Source: Candidatus Puniceispirillum sp.
GTDB lineage: Bacteria; Pseudomonadota; Alphaproteobacteria; Puniceispirillales; Puniceispirillaceae
Length of the DNA stretch: 18,218 nt
NCBI GenBank assembly: GCA_018668795.1
Contig: JABJBD010000091.1
Location: forward strand, 1-18,218
Reading direction: 5' to 3'
The notes beneath the pieces were generated by a model. The model saw only the letters and a list, made by a program, of their open reading frames with translations, ran no database searches and had not been told where the DNA came from. Each line of letters begins with the position of its first letter. The first letter of the stretch is position 1. Below, piece by piece: positions 1 to 6,699 of this stretch. The position numbers and the translations under genes are program-made.

Positions 1-1
1 C

Positions 2-28
2 GCAATGGAAGCTGCTGGCTATCGCTAG
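2..28 (+). CDS. C-terminal tail of a gene upstream of smoF, probably the polyol-binding protein SmoE (partial)
   Basis: Eight sense codons and a TAG stop in one frame read AMEAAGYR, running off the left edge. Nothing in the fragment alone identifies it. In Rhodobacter-type polyol operons the gene directly before smoF encodes the periplasmic sorbitol/mannitol-binding protein SmoE, and a short amphipathic end is common in solute-binding proteins. The identity is therefore inferred from gene order. The next gene starts 112 bases later, after a strong hairpin, which is the usual arrangement when a binding protein is made in excess over its permeases. Confidence 0.5.
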   Translation, partial: AMEAAGYR

Positions 29-38
29 GCTCAAATCC

Positions 39-67
39 GCAAGGGGCGGCCACTTGCCGCCCCTTGC
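39..67 (+). terminator. GC-rich intergenic hairpin between binding-protein gene and permeases (attenuator or mRNA stabiliser)
   Basis: Bases 39-50 and 56-67 are perfect inverted repeats: a 12-bp stem, mostly G and C, around a 5-base loop (cactt). No T-run follows, so it is not a classic intrinsic terminator. A second, smaller stem (GGTGC at 85-89 with GCACC at 95-99) follows before the smoF ribosome-binding site. Hairpins here in binding-protein-dependent transport operons are known to protect the upstream mRNA and reduce read-through into the permease genes. That role is inferred for this one. Confidence 0.6.
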
Positions 68-140
68 ACGCCAAATCTGATCATGGTGCCATGAGCACCT
101 CGTCCGAGGAAGTGATCCCGTAAAATTAGGAGGCGCGCCC

Positions 141-1007
141 TTGGCTACCCAGCATTCCCGATCAATTGCCAGATTAATGATCGCACCAGCAACAATATTG
201 CTTCTAGGCTGGATGCTTGTTCCTCTGGTTATGACACTATACTTCTCATTCAAGAAATATCTGCCGTTGCGCGGTGGCGATCTAGGATGGGTGGGTTTTG
301 ACAATTATGTACGTTTTGTTTCATCCAGCTCGTTCTGGCCTGCTGTAGCAACAACGTTGACCATTGTCGGTGGTGTTCTGATTATAACAATTTTACTAGG
401 TATTCTGCTAGCTTTGCTTCTGGATCAGCCTATCTGGGGTCAGGGCATTGTTCGAATACTTGTGATCGCACCATTCTTCGTGATGCCAACCGTATCCGGC
501 CTTGTCTGGAAAAATATGTTTATGGATCCGGTGAATGGTTTTTTTGCCCATCTCTGGCGGGCTTTTGGTGCTGAACCAATCCAATGGCTTAGCCAAGCAT
601 CATTGCCCTCACTTATAATGATCATCAGCTGGCAGTGGTTGCCTTTTGCCACGCTGATCCTGTTAACAGCTGTTCAATCTTTGGATACCGAGCAACGCGA
701 GGCCGCAGAAATGGATGGTGCCGGACCGTTTAGCCGTTTCTATTTCATTACGCTACCGCATCTTTCGCGTGCCATCACGGTTGTGGTGTTGATCAAGACA
801 ATTTTTCTTTTATCCATTTTTGCTGAAATTTTCGTGACAACTGCCGGTGCCTTTGGCACTAAAACACTGACCTATTTGATTTTTCAACGGGTTCTTGAAA
901 GCCAGAATGTAGGGCTAGGCTCGGCAGGTGGCGTTTATGCAATTATCTTAGCCAATATCGTTGCCATTTTTCTAATGCGCATCGTCGGCAAGAATCTGGA
1001 CAGGTGA
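141..1007 (+). CDS. smoF: Sorbitol/mannitol ABC transporter permease SmoF
   Basis: Inner-membrane permease subunit of a CUT1-family (MalF-type) sugar importer that forms the translocation channel with SmoG. At 288 aa it is typical for the family. Hydrophobic segments begin at about residues 12-33, 68-95, 104-122, 156-178 and 208-235, with a final one near 262-280. The cytoplasmic EAA loop that docks on the ATPase is visible at about residues 188-206 (REAAEMDGAGPFSRF...LP). The start is TTG, chosen because a perfect AGGAGG lies 7 bases upstream (128-133). It is the first complete gene of the polyol operon and smoG follows after 10 bases. The polyol assignment comes from the downstream sorbitol and mannitol dehydrogenases and from gene order matching smoEFGK-smoS-mtlK. 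From this protein alone only 'sugar permease' would be safe. Confidence 0.9.
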   Translation: MATQHSRSIARLMIAPATILLLGWMLVPLVMTLYFSFKKYLPLRGGDLGWVGFDNYVRFVSSSSFWPAVATTLTIVGGVLIITILLGILLALLLDQPIWGQGIVRILVIAPFFVMPTVSGLVWKNMFMDPVNGFFAHLWRAFGAEPIQWLSQASLPSLIMIISWQWLPFATLILLTAVQSLDTEQREAAEMDGAGPFSRFYFITLPHLSRAITVVVLIKTIFLLSIFAEIFVTTAGAFGTKTLTYLIFQRVLESQNVGLGSAGGVYAIILANIVAIFLMRIVGKNLDR

Positions 1008-1017
1008 GGAGATAAAC

Positions 1018-1848
1018 ATGGCCCGCACTGTCACAACCAGGCGTAAATTAATCACAACTATTATTGCATGGACCATAGGCCTTGCAATTTTCTTTCCCAT
1101 TCTTTGGATCATTGTTCTGTCATTCAAGACTGAAGGTGATGCGATCAGGACACCTATCGAGGTACTGACGTCGGCTTGGACTCTTGAAAGCTATTCTGTG
1201 GTGCAGGTACGCTCAGACTATTTCAAGCATTTCAACAATTCAGTGATTATCGCGATTGGTTCAACTTTGTTGGGTGTTCTTGTTGCTGTACCCGCAGCTT
1301 GGTCTATGGCATTTGTGCCATCACGTCGGACGCGTGGTATTTTGATGTGGATGTTATCGACAAAAATGCTACCCGCTGTTGGCGTTCTTTATCCGATTTA
1401 TCTTTTGTTTATTCAGCTTGGCATTCTTGATAGCCGCACAGGTCTGGTTGTCATTTTGATGCTGATCAACCTACCGATCATAATTTGGATGCTCTATACA
1501 TATTTCAAAGAAATCCCGAATGAGATACTCGAAGCCGCGCGTATGGATGGGGCAAATTTGCGTTCAGAACTGCTTTATGTTCTCACACCAATGGCCGTGC
1601 CGGGTATCGCATCCACTATGCTTTTAAACATAATTCTAGCTTGGAATGAGGCCTTTTGGACCTTGAATCTGACCGCTGCCAAAGCAGCACCACTTACGGC
1701 ATTTATAGCGAGCTATTCCAGTCCAGAAGGGCTTTTTTATGCAAAGCTGAGCGCCGCCTCGGTTATGGCAATTGCACCAATCTTAATCATGGGCTGGTTT
1801 AGCCAGAAACAACTCGTGCGCGGCCTAACCTTTGGGTCGGTAAAATAG
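1018..1848 (+). CDS. smoG: Sorbitol/mannitol ABC transporter permease SmoG
   Basis: Second permease subunit (MalG-type, 276 aa) of the polyol importer. It has an N-terminal membrane segment at about residues 12-35, several further hydrophobic stretches and the MalG-type EAA loop at about 171-191 (ILEAARMDGAN...LTP), the contact site for the ATPase. The ATG is preceded by GAGGAG (1006-1011), which overlaps the smoF stop, so the two permeases are probably made in equal amounts by coupled translation. The region around residues 110-130 (STKMLPAVGVLYPIY) resembles the conserved MalG-family segment. It is followed after 10 bases by smoK. Substrate range is inferred from the operon. Related transporters accept sorbitol, mannitol and sometimes arabitol. 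Confidence 0.9.
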   Translation: MARTVTTRRKLITTIIAWTIGLAIFFPILWIIVLSFKTEGDAIRTPIEVLTSAWTLESYSVVQVRSDYFKHFNNSVIIAIGSTLLGVLVAVPAAWSMAFVPSRRTRGILMWMLSTKMLPAVGVLYPIYLLFIQLGILDSRTGLVVILMLINLPIIIWMLYTYFKEIPNEILEAARMDGANLRSELLYVLTPMAVPGIASTMLLNIILAWNEAFWTLNLTAAKAAPLTAFIASYSSPEGLFYAKLSAASVMAIAPILIMGWFSQKQLVRGLTFGSVK

Positions 1849-1858
1849 GAAAACCGAT

Positions 1859-2863
1859 ATGAAGCAGATACAACTCATTCAAATTTCAAAGCATTTTGGT
1901 AATGTCGAAGTTATTCCGCCACTGGATTTGCAAATTGATGATGGCGAGTTCGTCGTGTTTGTTGGTCCGTCTGGTTGCGGCAAATCCACCCTTTTGCGGC
2001 TGATTGCCGGACTTGAGGATGTGACATCAGGACAGATTTTGATTAACGGTCAGGATGCGACAGTAAACCCACCTTCCAAACGTGGACTTGCCATGGTGTT
2101 TCAGTCCTATGCGCTGTATCCGCATATGTCTGTGCGCAAAAATATCGCCTTTCCCCTGCGGATGGCTGGGTTGGATAAGGCAGAGCAGACGCGCCGGGTC
2201 GAAGAGGCCGCAAAGGTTCTGAATCTTACTGATTATCTTGATCGACGTCCCGGACAGCTATCAGGTGGCCAGCGTCAACGCGTTGCCATTGGTCGTGCGA
2301 TTGTACGCGAGCCAACGGCATTCCTATTTGATGAACCTTTATCGAACCTTGATGCGGCACTTCGGGTTGGGATGCGACTTGAAATAAGTGAACTGCATAA
2401 GCGGCTTGCAACTACAATGATTTATGTAACACATGATCAGATAGAGGCGATGACCATGGCTGACAAAATTGTGGTGTTGCAGGCAGGCGTGATCGAACAG
2501 GTAGGAAGCCCATTAGAACTATATCACAATCCATGTAATACATTCGTTGCTGGCTTCATTGGGTCGCCAAAGATGAATCTTCTTGGCGGCAAAGAGGCTT
2601 TAAAACATAAGGCACATACCATCGGGATACGGCCTGAGCATATTGCCATTTCATCCAAGAAGGGTGATTGGGAAGGCGTAGTTGGCGTGACTGAACATTT
2701 GGGGTCAGATACCTTTGTTCACGTGCATTGCCCGGTCTTTTCAGAAACATTGACGGTGCGCGCCAGTGGAGCGTTGGATTTACCTTATGGTACCAAGGTT
2801 TACCTCACACCTGACTTCACGCATCTGCACAAATTTGACAAACAAGGATTGCGGCAAACATGA
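1859..2863 (+). CDS. smoK: Polyol ABC transporter ATP-binding protein SmoK (MalK/UgpC type)
   Basis: Cytoplasmic ATPase that powers the SmoFG channel. All nucleotide-binding motifs are intact: Walker A GPSGCGKST (36-44), Q-loop (Gln82), signature LSGGQ (134-138), Walker B ending in FLFDEP (155-160) and switch His192. A C-terminal regulatory TOBE-type region follows from about residue 240 (IGIRPEHI motif). Length 334 aa is normal for this class. AGGA (1847-1850) sits 8 bases before the ATG. The gene overlaps smoS by four bases (ATGA at 2860-2863), linking transport directly to catabolism. Some proteins of this type can energise several importers, so use by other permeases cannot be excluded. 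Confidence 0.93.
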   Translation: MKQIQLIQISKHFGNVEVIPPLDLQIDDGEFVVFVGPSGCGKSTLLRLIAGLEDVTSGQILINGQDATVNPPSKRGLAMVFQSYALYPHMSVRKNIAFPLRMAGLDKAEQTRRVEEAAKVLNLTDYLDRRPGQLSGGQRQRVAIGRAIVREPTAFLFDEPLSNLDAALRVGMRLEISELHKRLATTMIYVTHDQIEAMTMADKIVVLQAGVIEQVGSPLELYHNPCNTFVAGFIGSPKMNLLGGKEALKHKAHTIGIRPEHIAISSKKGDWEGVVGVTEHLGSDTFVHVHCPVFSETLTVRASGALDLPYGTKVYLTPDFTHLHKFDKQGLRQT

Positions 2864-3633
2864 AACGGCTAGCTGGCAAATCAGCGCTGATTACGGGCGC
2901 CGCACGGGGGATAGGGCTGCATTTCGCTGAGGCCTATATCAATGAAGGTGCGCAGGTTGCAATAGCTGATATCAATAGTAAACAAGCGCAGCTAGCGGCA
3001 AAACGCCTTGGTGATCAGGCCATGGCCATTGAGATGGATGTGACAAGTCAGACGAGTATCGATATAGGCGTTGATGCGGCAGTGGCGGCATTTGGTGGCA
3101 TTGATATTCTTATAAATAATGCGGCGGTTTTTACGGCGGCACCGATTGCCGAGATCACGCGTGATGACTATCAGCAGGTGTTTGATATAAATGTCGCGGG
3201 AACATTATTCACAATGCAAGCCGTTGCCCGCCATATGATAAAACGCGGCGAGGGCGGCAAAATCATCAATATGGCCAGCCAGGCAGGACGTCGGGGCGAG
3301 CCACTAGTGGCAGTCTATTGTGCGACAAAGGCCGCTATTATCTCTTTGACACAATCTGCAGGGATGAACCTGATCGAGCATGGCATCAATGTGAACGCAA
3401 TATCGCCTGGTGTGGTTGATGGCGAACATTGGGACGGTGTTGATGCCTTTTTTGCAAAATATGAAAACAAGCAGCCTGGCCAAAAAAAGCAGGAAGTCGC
3501 CGCTGGCGTGCCTTTTGGCAGAATGGGTCATCCCGAAGATCTTTCTGGCATGGCAATTTTCCTGGCAAGTAAAGAAGCCGACTACATTGTGGCACAAACC
3601 TATAATGTAGATGGTGGACAATGGATGAGTTAA
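2860..3633 (+). CDS. smoS: Sorbitol (D-glucitol) dehydrogenase, short-chain dehydrogenase family
   Basis: Cytoplasmic NAD-dependent SDR, 257 aa, expected to oxidise D-sorbitol to D-fructose; the Rhodobacter homologue also turns galactitol into tagatose. The Rossmann glycine motif is TGAARGIG (12-19). Asp37 after the second strand predicts NAD rather than NADP. NNAA lies at 86-89, the structural Asn is at 111, and the catalytic triad is Ser140, Tyr153 and Lys157 in YCATK. The ending (YNVDGGQWMS) is typical of SDRs. Its start overlaps the end of smoK by 4 bases and its end overlaps mtlK, so all three are translationally coupled. The N-terminal region strongly resembles remembered SmoS/polyol dehydrogenase sequences. 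A different polyol preference is possible and only an assay would show it. Confidence 0.9.
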   Translation: MKRLAGKSALITGAARGIGLHFAEAYINEGAQVAIADINSKQAQLAAKRLGDQAMAIEMDVTSQTSIDIGVDAAVAAFGGIDILINNAAVFTAAPIAEITRDDYQQVFDINVAGTLFTMQAVARHMIKRGEGGKIINMASQAGRRGEPLVAVYCATKAAIISLTQSAGMNLIEHGINVNAISPGVVDGEHWDGVDAFFAKYENKQPGQKKQEVAAGVPFGRMGHPEDLSGMAIFLASKEADYIVAQTYNVDGGQWMS

Positions 3634-5135
3634 TGGATCTTTCTTCGCGTAAAACCAATGTGAATAGTCTGCAAAACAATACGCTTGACGAATTGCCAGC
3701 ACATGTCATGCGTCCCAGCTATGATCGTAAAAAGATGTCGCCTGGTATCGTGCATATAGGTGTTGGTAATTTTCATCGCGCGCATCTAGCCTGGTATGTT
3801 CACCGCCTCATGCAACAAGGTCACGCTTTGGATTGGGCAATCATTGGTGCTGGCGTTCGCGAACATGATTCTGTTATGCGTGAAAAGTTGTTGGGACAAG
3901 ATTGCCTAACCACATTGATTGAACTCGACCCACTTGGCGCGCAAGCAACTGAAGTCACCGGAGCGATGTTGGACTTTTTGCCCGTTGCGCCAGATAATAA
4001 ACCACTTATTCAGACAATGGCCGATCCAAGAATACGGATTGTAACAACAACGATAACCGAAGGTGGTTATTACCTTGATCCTGTTACTAACGGGCTAGAT
4101 ATAACGCATGCCGACATTATCCATGATGCCGAAAATCCGGATTGTCCTCGCACCGCATTCGGCGCCATTGTTGCCGCGCTCCGTTTGCGGCGTGACAGTG
4201 GCATTGGCCCTTTCACAGGGTTGAGTTGTGATAACTTACAGGCAAATGGCACGATTTTGCGACAGTCTGTTGTTGGTCTGGCACGGCTAAGTGATCATTA
4301 TCTTGCCGACTGGATTGATAGTCATTGTTCGTTTCCAAACTCAATGGTTGATTGCATTGTGCCCGCCACTGGTCCTGCCGAACTGCAACGTGCGCGGTCT
4401 CTTGGAATAGATGATGCGGCACCGGTGACGCATGAAAACTTCCGCCAATGGGTCATTGAAGATACATTCTGTGCTGGACGCCCTGATTGGACGCTTGTAG
4501 GGGCTGAATTCTCGGATCACGTGCATCAGTATGAGGCGCGAAAAATACGTGTTCTAAATGGCGGCCATCAGGTGCTTGCTAACGCTGCAGAAATTTTGGG
4601 TGTTGATAATATCTCTGATGCGATGGCACATCCGCTGATCCATGCCATGTTCAGAAAGGTGCTAACAGAAGAGATCATTCCGCATGTCGATCCTTTGCCT
4701 GACAGTCCGGTCATCGAATATCTAGATCTGATTGATAGACGGTTCGCTAATGATTCCATTATAGATACGGTGCGGCGTGTTGCCTTTGATGGCTCGGCGC
4801 GCCATGTTGGTTTTATCCTGCCAACAATTCGTGATGCGTTGAAATCTGGCCAATCCATCGAAGGGTTGGCACTTATCGAGGCGTTATGGGCGCGCATGTG
4901 TCTAGGCACACGTGAAAATGGTAGCCAGATTGCGGCGAACGATCCCATTTGGGAAACGCTCACAATCAAAGCTGCTGACGCACAGCAAAACCCGTCTGTC
5001 TGGCTTGAAATGCAACAAATATATGGTGATCTCAGCCAACACGCACGCTTTGCTGATGCGTTTGGAAGATGGCTATTATGCATTTATCAAAACGGTGTTG
5101 AAGCAACGATCCGCATCTATACGGAACAAAATTAA
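3621..5135 (+). CDS. mtlK: Mannitol 2-dehydrogenase, long-chain polyol dehydrogenase family
   Basis: Oxidises D-mannitol to D-fructose with NAD, the second catabolic branch of the operon. At 504 aa it is near the usual 480-500. The N-terminal nucleotide-binding part shows IVHIGVGNFHRAH (43-55). SCDNLQANG (202-210) supplies the conserved Asn, and the K-x4-NGGH segment gives Lys308, Asn313 and His316, matching the catalytic Lys/Asn/His of the Pseudomonas enzyme. The family signature around residues 238-249 reads FPNSMVDCIVPA, with Cys where Arg is usual. The first ATG (3621) overlaps smoS by 13 bases. A second in-frame ATG at 3633 sits in TAATG and would allow termination-reinitiation, giving 500 aa. 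No terminator is obvious after the stop. Related fructuronate or arabinitol dehydrogenases are less likely given smoS beside it. Confidence 0.9.
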   Translation: MDELMDLSSRKTNVNSLQNNTLDELPAHVMRPSYDRKKMSPGIVHIGVGNFHRAHLAWYVHRLMQQGHALDWAIIGAGVREHDSVMREKLLGQDCLTTLIELDPLGAQATEVTGAMLDFLPVAPDNKPLIQTMADPRIRIVTTTITEGGYYLDPVTNGLDITHADIIHDAENPDCPRTAFGAIVAALRLRRDSGIGPFTGLSCDNLQANGTILRQSVVGLARLSDHYLADWIDSHCSFPNSMVDCIVPATGPAELQRARSLGIDDAAPVTHENFRQWVIEDTFCAGRPDWTLVGAEFSDHVHQYEARKIRVLNGGHQVLANAAEILGVDNISDAMAHPLIHAMFRKVLTEEIIPHVDPLPDSPVIEYLDLIDRRFANDSIIDTVRRVAFDGSARHVGFILPTIRDALKSGQSIEGLALIEALWARMCLGTRENGSQIAANDPIWETLTIKAADAQQNPSVWLEMQQIYGDLSQHARFADAFGRWLLCIYQNGVEATIRIYTEQN

Positions 5136-5178
5136 ATGCCCGCTTGACCAGATTGACCTAACCCTAGGTTCTTTAAAA

Positions 5179-5252
5179 TGGTGCCCGATGCCAGAATCGA
5201 ACTGGCGATTGATGATTACGAATCAACTGTTATACCACTTAACTAATCGGGC
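5179..5252 (-). tRNA. tRNA-Thr (anticodon CGU), CCA encoded
   Basis: Read on the minus strand, 74 bases fold as a cloverleaf: 7-bp acceptor GCCCGAT/ATCGGGC, D-arm GTTA/TAAC with loop AGTGGTA, anticodon loop TTCGTAA giving CGU (reads ACG), T-arm GCCAG-TTCGATT-CTGGC, discriminator A and an encoded CCA. The Thr identity elements G1-C72, C2-G71, G35 and U36 are all present. Two oddities are a T-T mismatch at the second pair of the anticodon stem (GTTGA/TCATC) and a 4-base variable loop. The gene lies alone between the polyol operon and hemY and has its own promoter. Confidence 0.9.
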
Positions 5253-5279
5253 TGATGCACATTAGTAGCATGTTGAATC

Positions 5280-5308
5280 TGTATAATTCGCTTTACCTAT
5301 TTTTTCAA
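5280..5308 (-). promoter_or_regulatory. Sigma70-type promoter of tRNA-Thr
   Basis: On the minus strand, TTGAAA (complement of 5303-5308) and TATACA (complement of 5280-5285) are separated by exactly 17 bases. This puts the expected start about 20 bases before the tRNA 5' end. It is the clearest promoter in the window. It lies downstream of hemY on the same strand, so the tRNA need not depend on read-through from the heme operon. Confidence 0.65.
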
Positions 5309-5354
5309 TCGGGCTTTCATGACCAGCTATTCTGGTCTGTCATAGCTGTCAAAC

Positions 5355-5380
5355 AGGCTCATCAAACAGTCTCATCAAAC
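5355..5380. repeat. 13-bp tandem duplication spanning the hemY stop codon
   Basis: On the plus strand aggctcatcaaac (5355-5367) is followed directly by agtctcatcaaac (5368-5380), differing at one base, with a further partial copy (tcaaac) at 5349-5354. The hemY stop codon falls inside the outer copy and the last codons inside the inner one. Because 13 is not a multiple of three, the duplication shifts frame and probably fixed the present C-terminus. Confidence 0.7.
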
Positions 5381-6699
5381 AACGGCGTCACACGATCTGG
5401 CCGTTGCCACCCAAGCTGGGCGAAACTATCGCAATCGGGGCAATGGCTGTACCACTCATCATGTAGGCTTTTACACGCACCACATTGCCAGCTATGCGGT
5501 CGCGGGGCTTTGCTGGCCGCAACAAACGCCGCATGCGCATCTTCCTGATGACCATGCAACTGGGCGATACGTGCCGCAACTTGCCATGCATCGGCATCGC
5601 GTCGGCTTTCGGGTATTGCCTTGATCTGGCCAGTGGCTTCACCGTCCAGCCCCACGTCAAGTGCCAGATTGGCAATAATGCACCGTGCCGCATCGCCTGC
5701 ATTATTGCCAGCCGGAATCACCTTCATCAGCTTGGCGATAAACCCACCGTCATTTACCTGCCATGCCTGCTTGAGTCGATTGGCAATCTCGATATGCGGG
5801 GTGATGGCAAATGCTTTTTCCAGCACCTTAGCCGCTTTCCGGTTTGCGCCTGTTTCAAGATATATATCACTTAGCATAATCACTGCAGGCAGAAACCCAG
5901 GAGCAGTCTTAATAATGCGCATCAGCACCTTTTGCGCCCCTTGACGATCAGCATTGTCGATACGTTCACTGGCATCCATATAAAGCAACGCGTTGCGCTG
6001 TGATTGAATATTGGCACTTCCCTCTTGGGGCTCAACTTGTCCAGATCCGGATTCACTGGCAAGTATTTCAAGGGCGGGCAAAGCTGCCTGCCACTCATGT
6101 CTAGCCGCTTCAAGATGAACAATATGCGATGCTGCCAATGTTGATTTTGGTCGCAAAGCCAACGCCTTGCGCGCCGACGCCAGCGCGGCATCTGGCGCAT
6201 CATCGTCAAGCGCCAAACGCATCATCCCTATATGCCCCAGAAACGCACTGTCAGATTCGGCAATCAGTGAGGTGAAATAACGTCGGGCTGCCTGGCGATC
6301 CCCTGCCAGTGCTGACGCCTGTGCGGCCAGCAGATTGGTCAGTTGCGGCGCGTCAAGTAAACGGCGCGCCCGTGCCGCCTGTCGTTTGGCCTCGGCTGGC
6401 TCTCCAGCTGAAACTGCCATCAAGCCCAATGTCAGTGCCTTATGTCCAGCTATATCGCGGCGTTTCTTTACCGAACTGCCAAGCCAGCCTGGCAGCGATT
6501 TTATAAACCGATAAAGCCGATCAAAAAACACCATGCCTAGCGCAAACACAACAATCAGCGCCACCGCAAGGCTGGTACGCATTTCCAGCCGCCACCCCAG
6601 CCAGTCAATCTGAACGCTACCTGGCTGGGCGGCTAACCAGCTGGCTATAACCGCCGTTGCCAGAATGAACAGGAACAGAATCACAAGCCGTATCAGCAT
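5362..6699 (-). CDS. hemY: HemY-like TPR membrane protein with C-terminal four-cysteine ribbon
   Basis: Inner-membrane protein of 445 aa. Two N-terminal hydrophobic segments (about 3-24 and 44-63) flank the HemY-type sequence PGSVQIDWLGWRLE. TPR-like helical repeats follow over roughly residues 85-390 (for example PDAALASARKALALRPKS and GANRKAAKVLEKAFAITP). This is the TPR protein of late heme operons, not the protoporphyrinogen oxidase that shares the name. Its exact role is unsettled and it is thought to help organise heme synthesis at the membrane. The C-terminus carries Cys406, Cys409, Cys420 and Cys423 (CGAC...CPDC), which could bind zinc or iron like the rubredoxin-like end of LapB/YciM. 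The ATG overlaps the Mic60 stop (TAATG), so it is translationally coupled and last in the operon. Confidence 0.88.
   Translation of the reverse strand: MLIRLVILFLFILATAVIASWLAAQPGSVQIDWLGWRLEMRTSLAVALIVVFALGMVFFDRLYRFIKSLPGWLGSSVKKRRDIAGHKALTLGLMAVSAGEPAEAKRQAARARRLLDAPQLTNLLAAQASALAGDRQAARRYFTSLIAESDSAFLGHIGMMRLALDDDAPDAALASARKALALRPKSTLAASHIVHLEAARHEWQAALPALEILASESGSGQVEPQEGSANIQSQRNALLYMDASERIDNADRQGAQKVLMRIIKTAPGFLPAVIMLSDIYLETGANRKAAKVLEKAFAITPHIEIANRLKQAWQVNDGGFIAKLMKVIPAGNNAGDAARCIIANLALDVGLDGEATGQIKAIPESRRDADAWQVAARIAQLHGHQEDAHAAFVAASKAPRPHSWQCGACKSLHDEWYSHCPDCDSFAQLGWQRPDRVTPLFDETV

Noticed and set aside
3304..3709. Two overlapping minus-strand frames (132 and 107 codons) over smoS/mtlK
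   Set aside because: Both are shadows of SDR and mannitol dehydrogenase coding sequence, Cys/His-rich without ordered metal motifs.
4568..5083. Minus-strand open frame of 171 codons inside mtlK
   Set aside because: It lies wholly antisense to a gene with intact catalytic motifs, has a Ser/Arg/Ala-rich shadow composition, no domain I recognise and no ribosome-binding site.
5156..5169. Small inverted repeat ACCTA/TAGGT between mtlK and the tRNA as a terminator
   Set aside because: A 5-bp stem with a weak following TTCTTT tract is too little evidence for a terminator call.
5179..5252. tRNA-Thr as a proven integration site
   Set aside because: No integrase gene, no full-length 3' tRNA repeat and no phage genes are visible; the 9-base echo is at the 5' end.
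5321..5337. Hairpin GACCAG-5-CTGGTC after hemY as an intrinsic terminator
   Set aside because: The stem is only 6 bp and no T-run follows on either strand, so termination of the heme operon here is not supported.
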